Assembly (NCBI GenBank): GCA_020851015.1
Contig: JADZDN010000104.1
Coordinates: forward strand, 1 to 64,000
Length of the DNA stretch: 64,000 bases
Origin: Alphaproteobacteria bacterium
GTDB taxonomy: Bacteria; Pseudomonadota; Alphaproteobacteria; JAEULC01
Direction of reading: 5' to 3'
The position numbers and the translations under genes were made by a program. Every line of letters starts with the position of its first letter. Position 1 is the first letter of the stretch. The notes below the pieces were generated by a model. It did not search any database. It was given only the letters and a program-made list of their open reading frames with translations, and had not been told where the DNA came from. Of this stretch, positions 41,279 to 49,811 are shown one piece after another.

Positions 41279-42271
41279 TCAATCGCTCGCGAGCGCGGTC
41301 ACCGACATCGCGTCCTGCCGGATGCGGCCGGCGATCCACCGGTAGGTCGGGCCGATCCCCTGACGCAGCGGCGCGCGCGGCTCCCACCCCAGCACCTGCC
41401 GGAGCCGGCTGTTGTCGCTGTTGCGCCCCCGCACCCCCTGCGGCCGCGACAGGTCGTGGCGCTTCACCACGGACTTGCCCGCCGCCGCCGCCACGATATC
41501 GACCAGCTCGTTGATCGTGACCAGTTCGTCCGTCCCCAGGTTGAGCGGCGACGCATAATCCGACCGCATGATGCGGAAGATTCCCTCGACGCAGTCGTCG
41601 ACATACATGAACGAGCGGGTCTGCTGGCCATCGCCCCAGATGTCGATGACGTCGCCGTCGCGGGAGCCGGCGACCTTTCGGCAGATGGCGGCGGGAGCCT
41701 TTTCGCGGCCGCCGTCATACGTACCGAGCGGGCCATAGACGTTGTGAAAACGCACCACGCGCGTGACGAGGCCCCAGTCCTCCATCGCGTACTGGCACAG
41801 CTTCTCCATGTAGAGCTTCTCCAGGCCGTAGCCCTCTTCGGGCTGCGCGGGGAAGGCATCCTCCTCGCGCAGCGGCACGACGTCCGGGCTCTTCTGGAGG
41901 TGCAGCGGATAGATGCAGGCGGACGACGAGAACAGGAACCGATTGACGCCGGCTTTCCGCGCCGACTTCAGCATGTGTGCATTGATCAGCGTATTGTTGA
42001 GCGCGATCGCGGCGTGCGAACCGGAGATGTAGCCGATGCCGCCCATGTCCGCGGCCAGGTGATAGACCTCGTCCATGCCCTCCACGGCGACGCGGCAGTT
42101 CTCCTCGCTGCGCAGATCCAGCTTCTTGAAATCCTGGGCCCTCGAGCGCTCGTACTCGGGCAGCTTGATGTCGGCGCCGCGGACGAAATACCCCTTGTCG
42201 ACGAGGTACGAGACCAGGTGGTGGCCGATGAAGCCGCCAGCCCCCGTGACGAGCGCTGTTTTCTGCGCCAT
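41279..42271 (-). CDS. GDP-mannose 3,5-epimerase-like SDR enzyme
   Basis: A 330-residue extended short-chain dehydrogenase/epimerase. The Rossmann motif VTGAGGFIGHHLVSYLVDKG opens the protein. HLAADMGGIGYISGSHA, FSSSACIYPLHLQ and the catalytic YGLEK (Tyr-x-x-x-Lys, near residue 148) match GDP-mannose 3,5-epimerases closely, more than UDP-glucose 4-epimerases. The product would be GDP-L-galactose or GDP-gulose for the repeat unit. The GDP-mannose supply is explained by ManC at 46593. The ATG at 42271 has GGAGAG before it. It lies 40 bases after the WecG-like gene. Confidence 0.85.
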   Translation of the reverse strand: MAQKTALVTGAGGFIGHHLVSYLVDKGYFVRGADIKLPEYERSRAQDFKKLDLRSEENCRVAVEGMDEVYHLAADMGGIGYISGSHAAIALNNTLINAHMLKSARKAGVNRFLFSSSACIYPLHLQKSPDVVPLREEDAFPAQPEEGYGLEKLYMEKLCQYAMEDWGLVTRVVRFHNVYGPLGTYDGGREKAPAAICRKVAGSRDGDVIDIWGDGQQTRSFMYVDDCVEGIFRIMRSDYASPLNLGTDELVTINELVDIVAAAAGKSVVKRHDLSRPQGVRGRNSDNSRLRQVLGWEPRAPLRQGIGPTYRWIAGRIRQDAMSVTALASD

Positions 42272-42311
42272 GGAACTCTCCTTACATCCCGCTATGCATC
42301 GCGAGGAACCG

Positions 42312-43133
42312 TCATGCCGAGGCCCTCGACCCCCAAAGCTGGCCCAGCGCCAACACCAGAAAAGCCGGCACGATCTTGAAGTACCGCCGCCACAGCCGCC
42401 GCGGCTCCGACAGCAGCCGGAACAGCCATTCCAAGCCGCTGCGCTGCATCCAGCGCGGCGCCTGCCGCTTGGTCCCCGCCAAGAAGTCGAACGCCGCACC
42501 GACCCCGATCAGCACCGGCGCGTCCAGGCGGCCAACATGCGCGGCCATCCACTGTTCCTGCTTCGGCGTGCTCAAGCCCACCCAGACGATGTCGGGCCGG
42601 GCGGCATTGATGCGCCGGATCGCCTCGGCATCCTCGGCGGCGTTCATCGGGCCAAATGGCGGCGTCAGCGTGCCGGCGACGCTCAGGCCGGGATAGGCGC
42701 GGGTCAGCGCCGCTTCCAGTTTTTCCGCGATGCCCGGGCCGCCGCCGTAGAAGAAATGGCGGATGCCCTGCCCGGCCGACTGCGCGCTGACCGCGCGCAT
42801 CAGGTCGGGGCCATAGACCCGCCGCGTGCGCCGGAATCCCAGCAGTCGCGCCATCCAGACCAGTGGCATCCCGTCTGGCGTCACCATGCCGGCCTGGTTG
42901 TGGATTCGGCGCAATTCGGCGTTGTTCCTGCTTTCGATCACGCCATGGACGCCGGTAATGCAGACATAGTTCGGCGTTCGCGCGCGAATCCATCGCTCGA
43001 TGGATTCGACCGCATCGGCGAGATCGATCGCGCTTACGCCGACTCCCAGGATATCCACGCGCCGGATTTCACCGGACGGCGCACGCAATGCTTGCTTGGA
43101 CTGCGACAGAGTCTTCGTTGGGTTCGCGCCCAT
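42312..43133 (-). CDS. WecG/TagA/CpsF-family glycosyltransferase
   Basis: A 273-residue GT26 enzyme that adds the second or a later sugar to a lipid-linked intermediate at the inner membrane face. Family blocks are ITGVHGVIESRNN, MVTPDGMPLVWMARLLG, RVYGPDLMRAV, FFYGGGPGIAEKLEAAL, PDIVWVGLSTPKQEQWMAAH and VLIGVGAAFDFLAGTKRQAP. The Asp in TPDGMP is the catalytic candidate. The start is uncertain (ATG 43133; a TTG at 43160 is possible), and no strong ribosome site is seen at either. It is first of the three-gene leftward operon, divergent from the export gene. Confidence 0.88.
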   Translation of the reverse strand: MGANPTKTLSQSKQALRAPSGEIRRVDILGVGVSAIDLADAVESIERWIRARTPNYVCITGVHGVIESRNNAELRRIHNQAGMVTPDGMPLVWMARLLGFRRTRRVYGPDLMRAVSAQSAGQGIRHFFYGGGPGIAEKLEAALTRAYPGLSVAGTLTPPFGPMNAAEDAEAIRRINAARPDIVWVGLSTPKQEQWMAAHVGRLDAPVLIGVGAAFDFLAGTKRQAPRWMQRSGLEWLFRLLSEPRRLWRRYFKIVPAFLVLALGQLWGSRASA

Positions 43134-43433
43134 GGAAAAAGTCTCTCGCACCGCTCCCAATCCGGCTATTGAGCAAGAGGAGCATCTCGCCGATTGCGCG
43201 AACGCTTTATGAAGTACTCCATTGGGGCGGCATTCCCGGCGGCGCGCAAAGCCCTATCGGCCCTCGCTCCTCGCCATGCGGCATGCCTTCGCGCAAGCGC
43301 AACCGCGAAACGATCCGTGCCTCAAAGGGGGTACTCACGATGATTGGCAATCCTATGCTTCGCCGGACCAGCGATGGCGCGCCGCCGCCGGTATGATCGT
43401 ACGCGGTTATCGGACTCAACACTGAATGCCAGC
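43134..43433. promoter_or_regulatory. Divergent control region between the two EPS operons
   Basis: This 300-base region separates the leftward WecG/epimerase/transferase operon from the rightward export and assembly genes. It carries the 10-base motif GGGGGTACTC at 43327-43336 and a near-palindromic GAAGTACTCC at 43211-43220, both related to sites before manC and wzc. No gene is supported here. It is the natural switch point of the cluster. Confidence 0.55.
43327..43336 (+). promoter_or_regulatory. EPS-cluster motif copy 1 (GGGGGTACTC)
   Basis: GGGGGTACTC, preceded by CAAA, in the divergent control region about 100 bases before the ExoF-type export gene. It is identical over 10 bases to the copy at 48027-48036 and differs by one base from that at 46461-46470. 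Confidence 0.5.
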
Positions 43434-44756
43434 ATGAGAAATCCTCCAGCGTTCCGCGTGCGACGATCGAAGCTCGGCCCCGCGGTCGTGCTCTGGACCG
43501 TGCTCATGGCGCTCCCGTTCGCCGCGCTTCCCGCCCGCGCCCAGGGAACCGCAGGCGGACAAGGCGTCTACCGCCTCGCGCCCGGTGACCGGATCACGGT
43601 CACCGTGTTCGGCCAGCCCGATCTGTCCGGCGATTTCCTGATCGATACGGCGGGCAGCATCTCGCTCCCGCTGATCGGTGCCGTGCAGGTCAGCAACCAG
43701 TCGCTGCCGGAGATCGAGCATCGCGTCACCGAGCGGCTGGCCGACGGTTATCTCCGCCGGCCGTCTGTCAGCGCCCGCATCATGGAGCTGCGGCCGATCT
43801 ATGTCGTCGGCAACGTGAAGGCGCCGGGAAGCTATCCCTTCCGCTCGGGCATGTCGGTGATGAGCGCGATCGCGCTGGGCGGAGGAACCGGTACCGCCAA
43901 GCCCTTGGACAGCGTGGCTATCGCGGATTTCCTCACCTCCGAGGAACGCACCAGCACCTTGGAGGCGACCCGCCGCGGGCTGCTGGTCAAGCAGGCGCGC
44001 CTCGAAGCGCAGAACAAGGGGACCCGCAGCTTCGATCCGCCCGCCATCGAGGATAGCGACGGCAATCTTGCCGCCATCGTCGCCAGCGAACGCGAGGTCA
44101 TGGACCTCCAGGTCAAGGCGCAAGACCGGCAGCTCGAAATCCTGCGCGCGCAGATCCCGCTGATGTGGCGCGAGATGGATGCGCTTCGGGGACAGGCCGT
44201 GGCCGAGAAGCGCCAGCTTGAGATGATCCAGCTGCGCCTCGACGACAACTACAAGCTGATGAGCAAGGATCTTGCGGTGCGCTCGACGGTCCTGGCGATG
44301 GAGCGCGAGAAGGCAAACAGCCAGGTGAATCTGTCGAAATACCAGGCCGATGCGGCGCATCTCGAGCAAACGATGGGAACGATCGACATACGGATCCTCG
44401 AGGTGCAGAACCTCTACCACCAGCGCGTCATGGCCGAGCTGCAGGAGACGCGGACGAAGCTGCAGGAGATCGAATCGATGCTGCCGACGGCGCGCGAGAC
44501 CCGCTCGGTCAAGCTCAATCAGGTCAGCGACTCCGACGAGTCCGACAACGATGCGGACCGCAGCATCGTCGTGGTGCGAACCAGCGGCCGGCGGGTCGAG
44601 ATGCTGCCGGCAACCGAGGCCACCTTGCTGGAACCCGGCGACGTCGTGCGGATCGCGCGGTTACCGGGCACATCCCGTTTCTCCGCCGGCATGCCGGCCC
44701 GCGGCGTCCGCCAGCCCGGCCCGTCCCAGGCGGCCACGTCGCAACGGATCAACTGA
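43434..44756 (+). CDS. Polysaccharide export protein (ExoF/Wza-type OPX family)
   Basis: A 440-residue exported protein with a signal peptide (VVLWTVLMALPFAALPARAQ). The polysaccharide export domain YRLAPGDRITVTVFGQPDLS starts near residue 45. An SLBB-like segment follows (RPIYVVGNVKAPGSYPFRSG, near 120). Residues about 185-345 form a long coiled coil, as in Sinorhizobium ExoF and unlike E. coli Wza. There is no lipobox Cys. It probably forms the periplasmic/outer-membrane part of the export channel with the Wzc-like protein at 48123. ATG 43434 gives the clean signal peptide; the ribosome site is weak. Confidence 0.85.
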   Translation: MRNPPAFRVRRSKLGPAVVLWTVLMALPFAALPARAQGTAGGQGVYRLAPGDRITVTVFGQPDLSGDFLIDTAGSISLPLIGAVQVSNQSLPEIEHRVTERLADGYLRRPSVSARIMELRPIYVVGNVKAPGSYPFRSGMSVMSAIALGGGTGTAKPLDSVAIADFLTSEERTSTLEATRRGLLVKQARLEAQNKGTRSFDPPAIEDSDGNLAAIVASEREVMDLQVKAQDRQLEILRAQIPLMWREMDALRGQAVAEKRQLEMIQLRLDDNYKLMSKDLAVRSTVLAMEREKANSQVNLSKYQADAAHLEQTMGTIDIRILEVQNLYHQRVMAELQETRTKLQEIESMLPTARETRSVKLNQVSDSDESDNDADRSIVVVRTSGRRVEMLPATEATLLEPGDVVRIARLPGTSRFSAGMPARGVRQPGPSQAATSQRIN

Positions 44757-44772
44757 GGACGCGGAGCAACCG

Positions 44773-46383
44773 GTGTTCGAGGACGCCAGGCGTCTGGCCG
44801 ATCGGACCGCGATCGAGGCCGATATCTGCGTGATCGGCGCCGGCGCCGCCGGCATCACCATCGCGTCCGGCTTCGCCGGGACCAGCCGGCGGGTCTGCGT
44901 GATCGAGAGCGGCGGCCTGGAGTTCGATTCCACCGTCCAACGGCTGCACAAGGGCATCAACACCGGGCTGTACTACGAACCGCTCGACCTTTGCCGCGTG
45001 CGCGGCTTCGGCGGCAGCACCGGGCCGCAGGGATGGGGCGGGTGGTGCAAGCCGCTGTCGCCGATCGATTTCTCCGATCGCCCTTGGCTTTCGATGCCCG
45101 GCTGGCCGATCGACCGCGAGGAGCTGGCGCGGTTCTACCCGCGTGCCTTCGTGACTCTGAGCCTGCCGCCGGAGACCGAACGCATCGCGCGGGCGGCCGA
45201 AGCCGGGACCGAGGTGCTACGGCTCGCCGACACGGTCTGCCGCACCGAGCTCTGCGCGCTAAGCCCGCAGCCCCATCTGGGGCACGTCGCGCGCGAAACG
45301 CTTCGGGCGGCGCCGAACGTGCGGGTTCTGCTCTACGCCAACACCACGATGATCGCGACCGATGCCGCCGCGCGAAGCGCAACCCACATCCGCGTGGCGA
45401 CGCTTGCCGGCAACACGCTCAGCGTGACGGCGCGCTTCGTCGTGCTGGCCGCCGGCGGGATCGAGAATCCCCGGCTGCTGTTGCTGTCGGACCAGAACGA
45501 CCGCCAGGGCTTGGGCAACCATTCCGGCCTGGTAGGCCGCTGTTTCATGGAGCATCCGCGGTTTGCCTGGGGGTCGGTGACGTCGGCCCACCTGGCCCCG
45601 CTGCTGCTACGCTACGATCCCGGCTCCGTTGTCCGCCAGCGCAAGATCGGCATCGTTCCGCCGGCATCCGACCTGCTGTTCGGCGCCGGCGTGGCGCTGG
45701 ACGAGGCGACGCAGCAACGGCAGCGCATCCTGAACGGCCGCTCCTGGATCGTGCCGATACCGGAGTCCGGCGAGGAGGAAAGCGGACGCGAATTCAAGGA
45801 AATCGTGTTCTGGCTGAAGAAGCGCCGGATCCCGTCCGATCTCGGCAGGCGCCTCGGCAAGGTCGTCCGCAACGTGCCGAACGTCGCGGCCACCATCGCC
45901 CTGCATATGCGCGGACGCGCGATGCGGCCGCAGCGGTGGCAGTTCATCACCGTCATGGAGCAGGACGCCCATCCGGAGAGCCGCGTCACGCTGGACCGCA
46001 GCCGCGATGCGCTGGGACTGCGCAAGGTCCGGTTGAATTGGCGGATTGGCGCGCTGACCGAGGAGTCGTTCCGTCGCACCCGCCGGCTGCTGGTCCAGAA
46101 CCTGAAGGCCGCCGGCATCGATTGCGACATGAACCTGGCGTCGGCCGAGACCGAACGGGTCGATGCGCCGCGATGGGTGTGGCATCACATGGGGACGACG
46201 CGGATGAGCCGCGAAGCGCGCGATGGCGTTGTCGATCCGAACTGCCGCATGCACGGCATGGACAATCTCTATGTCGCCGGCAGTTCGGTCTTCCCGACCG
46301 GCGGCAACGACATGCCGACGCTGACCATCGTTGCCCTGGCCCACCGCCTGACGGACCATCTGCGCTCGCGTCTCACCGAATAG
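44773..46383 (+). CDS. GMC-family FAD oxidoreductase in the EPS cluster
   Basis: A 536-residue glucose-methanol-choline oxidoreductase. The FAD motif ADICVIGAGAAGITIASGFA lies near residues 17-36. FGGSTGPQGWGGWCKPLSP follows near 80, FVVLAAGGIENPRLLLL in the middle, and the C-terminal WVWHHMGTTRMS and GGNDMPTLTIVALAHRL close the protein; the His pair of HHMGTTRM is the usual catalytic region. There is no signal peptide, so it acts in the cytoplasm, probably oxidising a sugar or sugar-alcohol group for the glycan. It starts at GTG 44773, 16 bases after the export gene, with GGAG before it. Confidence 0.88.
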   Translation: MFEDARRLADRTAIEADICVIGAGAAGITIASGFAGTSRRVCVIESGGLEFDSTVQRLHKGINTGLYYEPLDLCRVRGFGGSTGPQGWGGWCKPLSPIDFSDRPWLSMPGWPIDREELARFYPRAFVTLSLPPETERIARAAEAGTEVLRLADTVCRTELCALSPQPHLGHVARETLRAAPNVRVLLYANTTMIATDAAARSATHIRVATLAGNTLSVTARFVVLAAGGIENPRLLLLSDQNDRQGLGNHSGLVGRCFMEHPRFAWGSVTSAHLAPLLLRYDPGSVVRQRKIGIVPPASDLLFGAGVALDEATQQRQRILNGRSWIVPIPESGEEESGREFKEIVFWLKKRRIPSDLGRRLGKVVRNVPNVAATIALHMRGRAMRPQRWQFITVMEQDAHPESRVTLDRSRDALGLRKVRLNWRIGALTEESFRRTRRLLVQNLKAAGIDCDMNLASAETERVDAPRWVWHHMGTTRMSREARDGVVDPNCRMHGMDNLYVAGSSVFPTGGNDMPTLTIVALAHRLTDHLRSRLTE

Positions 46384-46460
46384 CCGGCCATCCGGTACGG
46401 CCGCGCACGAAGCGCGGCCGGACGAAGCCGGCTTGTGCGGATTACTCCATCTGAAGTGCG

Positions 46461-46470
46461 GAATACCCCC
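46461..46470 (-). promoter_or_regulatory. EPS-cluster motif copy 2 (GGGGGTATTC)
   Basis: On the minus strand GGGGGTATTC, preceded by GAAA as copy 1 is by CAAA. It lies in the 209-base gap before manC. The related TTACTCC lies 20 bases to its left at 46442-46448. Confidence 0.5.
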
Positions 46471-46592
46471 TTTCAAGCCGAAGCCCCGCCGTCACCGCGG
46501 TCTATAGTTCGCCACCTGAATCGATGCGGCCATCGTCGCATCGAAGACGGAGCGCGAACGAGCCTGGCAGGCAACGAAACTGGGGGAAGACC

Positions 46593-48005
46593 GTGACGAA
46601 ATCGATCCGTCCGCTAATCATTTGCGGCGGGGCCGGAACGCGACTGTGGCCGCTGTCGCGCAACTCCCTTCCCAAGCAGTTCGTTCCCCTGCTGGGCGAG
46701 CATTCCAGCTTCCAGGAGACCGTGCTGCGCGTCCGCGGGCCGGACTTCGTCGACCGCCCCCTGGTCCTGACCAACCGGGCCCACCGATTTCTCGTCGAAC
46801 GCCAGCTTGCCGAGATCGGGGTCGAAGCGGATATCGTGCTCGAGCCCTGCCGGCGTGAATCGGGACCGGCGATCCTTGCCGGCTGCGCGGTCTGCGCCGC
46901 CGACGGCGCCGACGAGCCGGTGCTGGTGGTGGCAGCCGACCAGGTGATGCGGGACGGGGCCGCCTTCCGAGCGGCCGTGGCCGCGGCAGTCCCCGCCGCG
47001 CAAACCGGACATCTGGTCACCTTCGGGATCACGCCGACCCACCCGGCGACCGAGTACGGCTATATCGAGCCGGGGCCGCGGACGGTCGGCAGCGCCTTCC
47101 TCGTCTATCGCTTCGCCGAGAAGCCCGCGGTGGCTGACGCGACCGGCTACATCTTGTCCGGCTACCTCTGGAATTCCGGCAACTTCCTGTTCCTGCCGCG
47201 CATCCTCACCGAGGAATACCGGCGGCTCGCGCCCCGTACCGTCGAAATGGTCTGCCAGTCGGTCGCCGAGGCGACCGACGAGGGCGGCGCCTTGGCGCTG
47301 GAGGCCAAGTCTTTCGGCCAGGCCGAGTCCAAGTCGATCGACTACGCCGTGATGGAGCACACGTCTCTGGCGGCGGTGGTCCAGCTTTCCTGCGGCTGGT
47401 CCGATGTCGGCAACTGGAACGCCTTGTGGTCCCTCAGCAAGCGGGACGCGTGCGAAAACGTGCAGCACGGCGATGTCGAACTCCTGGACGCGCACCGCTG
47501 CTTCGTATCGAGCGAAGGGGCGCTGACCTCGCTGGTCGGCGTGTCCGATCTTGTCGTGGTGGTGAACCGCGACGCCATCCTCGTCGCCGACCGCAATCGC
47601 ACCGCGGATGTCAAGCAGGTGGTCGAAGCGTTGCGCTACAAGGGCCGCGCCGAGGCCGAGACCCATACCAGGGTCTACCGTCCCTGGGGCTGGTACCAGG
47701 TGATCGACGGCGGCGATGCCTTCCAGGTGAAGCGGATCGTCGTGCTGCCGCAGGGTCGCCTGTCGCTGCAGAAGCACCAGCATCGCTCGGAGCATTGGAT
47801 CGTGGTCAGCGGGACCGCGCGGATCACCGTGGACAGCACGGTGCGCGCCGTTTCCGCCAACGACCACGTGCACATACCGGCCGCCTCCATCCACCGGCTG
47901 GAGAATCCGGGGGACGAACCGGTCGAACTGATCGAGGTGCAGAACGGCACCTATTTCGGCGAGGACGACATCGTCCGCCTCGAAGACGCCTATCACCGGG
48001 CCTGA
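46593..48005 (+). CDS. manC: Mannose-1-phosphate guanylyltransferase / mannose-6-phosphate isomerase
   Basis: A 470-residue bifunctional enzyme that makes GDP-mannose from mannose-1-phosphate and GTP, with an isomerase domain for mannose-6-phosphate. The nucleotidyltransferase motif GGAGTRLWPLSRNSLPKQFV is at residues about 12-31, and YGYIEPG and FAEKP follow. The C-terminal cupin domain carries QKHQHRSEHWIVVSGTARIT (about residues 390-410). GTG 46593 is chosen because GGGGGAAG stands directly before it and longer frames are not family-like. It supplies GDP-mannose for the GDP-mannose epimerase of the cluster. No phosphomannomutase gene is in the window. Confidence 0.93.
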   Translation: MTKSIRPLIICGGAGTRLWPLSRNSLPKQFVPLLGEHSSFQETVLRVRGPDFVDRPLVLTNRAHRFLVERQLAEIGVEADIVLEPCRRESGPAILAGCAVCAADGADEPVLVVAADQVMRDGAAFRAAVAAAVPAAQTGHLVTFGITPTHPATEYGYIEPGPRTVGSAFLVYRFAEKPAVADATGYILSGYLWNSGNFLFLPRILTEEYRRLAPRTVEMVCQSVAEATDEGGALALEAKSFGQAESKSIDYAVMEHTSLAAVVQLSCGWSDVGNWNALWSLSKRDACENVQHGDVELLDAHRCFVSSEGALTSLVGVSDLVVVVNRDAILVADRNRTADVKQVVEALRYKGRAEAETHTRVYRPWGWYQVIDGGDAFQVKRIVVLPQGRLSLQKHQHRSEHWIVVSGTARITVDSTVRAVSANDHVHIPAASIHRLENPGDEPVELIEVQNGTYFGEDDIVRLEDAYHRA

Positions 48006-48026
48006 AGCCGGGGCCGCGCGCCGGCT

Positions 48027-48036
48027 GGGGGTACTC
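48027..48036 (+). promoter_or_regulatory. EPS-cluster motif copy 3 (GGGGGTACTC)
   Basis: GGGGGTACTC followed by C, giving the near-palindromic GGGGTACTCC, in the 117-base gap between manC and the Wzc-like gene. It is identical to copy 1 over 10 bases. Confidence 0.5.
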
Positions 48037-48101
48037 CAAAAGTGACCTTTACTTGCCCCGGCCCCGGCCGCCCAATGCCATGAGAATCAACGCCATATCG
48101 A

Positions 48102-48111
48102 CGATACCCCC
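48102..48111 (-). promoter_or_regulatory. EPS-cluster motif copy 4 (GGGGGTATCG)
   Basis: On the minus strand GGGGGTATCG, just 12 bases before the start of the Wzc-like gene. It shares GGGGGTAT with copy 2 but departs in the last bases. With copy 3 it forms an inverted pair about 70 bases apart, and a protein bound here would cover the ribosome-binding region of the DNA. Confidence 0.4.
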
Positions 48112-48122
48112 ATGAGGCCGCC

Positions 48123-49811
48123 ATGCGCCTGATGTCGATCGAAAGCGACCTGCCCGAGGAAGGTACGCTCGGCCGCCAATACGGGGCCGTCGCGCTCGAC
48201 GCCCTGGCGACCATGTGGCGCTTCAAATGGCTTTTCGTGGCCTTCGCGGCTTGCGGTTTGGCGGCTGGCTTGGGAACGTTCCTGGTCTCGGGCTCGCGCT
48301 ATACGGCCGACGGGCTGATCCAGCTCGATTCCAACCTCGACTCCGGCAACCCGGCCGCCAAGGGACCGCCGCGCACGACGATCGACGGCGCGCTGATCGT
48401 CGAGGGCGAAGCGCGGATCATCCGCTCTCGGCCATTCGTGCGCAAGGTCGTGCAAAATCTGCAACTCGACAAGCTTCCCGAGTTCCAACCCGCACGGTCG
48501 GCGCTGCTGCGCTTCGCCGACATGCTTGGCTTGCCTGCCGGCCAGGTCGCGCCGGAAGCCATGTCGCCGGTCGACCAGGCGGCAACCGAGGTCATGCGGT
48601 GGCTGAGCGTCACCAACGACATACGCTCCTACCTGATCAACGTCTCCTTCACCGCGCGCAACCCCGATCTTGCCGCCAGGGTGGCCAACGGATTCGTCGA
48701 GGAATACCTCAAGAGCAAGGCGTTGCAGCGGCTGCTGGACAGCGAGGCCGCCGCCCGCGCCGAAATCGCCGAACTGTCCATCACCTTTGGCGACAAGCAT
48801 CCCCGGATCACCCGTGCGATCGCCAACCTGGCCGAGACCAAGGCCCGTCGGATCGAGGAGCAGCAGAATCAAAGCAGCAACGCCGAATTCCGGTACGTGG
48901 GCGAAGGGCTTGCGCAGGCGCCGGCCATCGCGATCCCGTCCGGGCCGCGGCTGCCGATCGCGCTGGCCATCGGGCTGGGCGGCGGCATCGTGGCCGCGAT
49001 CATGCTGATCATGCTGCTCGAGCGCCGCGATCGCGGATTCCGCACCGACACGCCCGTTCTCCAGGAAACGGGCGTGCGATGCCTCGCCATGCTGCCGCGC
49101 GTCGATCGGCGGCGAACCGATACGGCGACTGCGACCGGCCTTGCCGAAGCCATCAGGATGACCTGCCTGTCGATCGGACTGATCGGCGACAAGCGCCCGG
49201 TCCGTTCGACCACCACGCCGACAAATGGTCGCGTCATCCTGGTGACATCCGCGGTCCCGGGCGAAGGAAAGTCCTTTCTGGTCGCCGCCCTGTCGCGCTT
49301 TCTGATCGAGGAGGGTAATCGCGTCCTTACGCTAGACATGTCGCCGCGGGCCCGCGGCGAGCAACTGCCCGAGCTCGAACACCTTCTGTCCGACAGCAAC
49401 AGGCTCGACATGTTTATCGAGGAGAGCCAGACCGGCAGTCTGTCGCAGCTCGGCCGCACGTCCGGACTGAAGGACAGCCAGCGGATCTTCGCCTCGCCCG
49501 ATTTTCAGAGCTTGATCCAGCAGGCACGAAAGTCCTACGACTTCATCATCATCGAGGCGCCGGCCCTGCTGCTGCTGTCCGACGCCGTCTTCCTAGGCCG
49601 CCGCGCCGACGTCGTGCTGCATGCAGCGAAATGGGGCAGCACCCCGCGCCGGGCCGTCAAAGCCGCGGTTCAGCGCCTGCGCGATTTGGCGGTCCATGTC
49701 GACGGCGTGATCCTGACCCAGGTCAATCTGCGCCAGCACATCGGGTATGCGACCGACGATTCTTGCCACTACATCCGCAAGTACCGGCGCTTCTACGAGC
49801 GTGCCGCATGA
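48123..49811 (+). CDS. Wzc-like chain-length / BY-kinase protein with degenerate motifs
   Basis: A 562-residue polysaccharide co-polymerase. The N-terminal Wzz part has one membrane helix near residues 38-58 (FVAFAACGLAAGLGTFLVS), a periplasmic coiled coil and a second helix near 280-300 (LPIALAIGLGGGIVAAIMLI). The cytoplasmic ATPase part has an intact Walker A (SAVPGEGKS, near 379). Walker A' reads LTLDMSPR instead of the DxDxR consensus, and Walker B reads IIIEAPAL instead of a DTPP-type motif. The C-terminus has four spaced tyrosines (YATDDSCHYIRKYRRFYERA). It may regulate chain length with little or no kinase activity. It overlaps the next gene by four bases. Confidence 0.85.
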   Translation: MRLMSIESDLPEEGTLGRQYGAVALDALATMWRFKWLFVAFAACGLAAGLGTFLVSGSRYTADGLIQLDSNLDSGNPAAKGPPRTTIDGALIVEGEARIIRSRPFVRKVVQNLQLDKLPEFQPARSALLRFADMLGLPAGQVAPEAMSPVDQAATEVMRWLSVTNDIRSYLINVSFTARNPDLAARVANGFVEEYLKSKALQRLLDSEAAARAEIAELSITFGDKHPRITRAIANLAETKARRIEEQQNQSSNAEFRYVGEGLAQAPAIAIPSGPRLPIALAIGLGGGIVAAIMLIMLLERRDRGFRTDTPVLQETGVRCLAMLPRVDRRRTDTATATGLAEAIRMTCLSIGLIGDKRPVRSTTTPTNGRVILVTSAVPGEGKSFLVAALSRFLIEEGNRVLTLDMSPRARGEQLPELEHLLSDSNRLDMFIEESQTGSLSQLGRTSGLKDSQRIFASPDFQSLIQQARKSYDFIIIEAPALLLLSDAVFLGRRADVVLHAAKWGSTPRRAVKAAVQRLRDLAVHVDGVILTQVNLRQHIGYATDDSCHYIRKYRRFYERAA

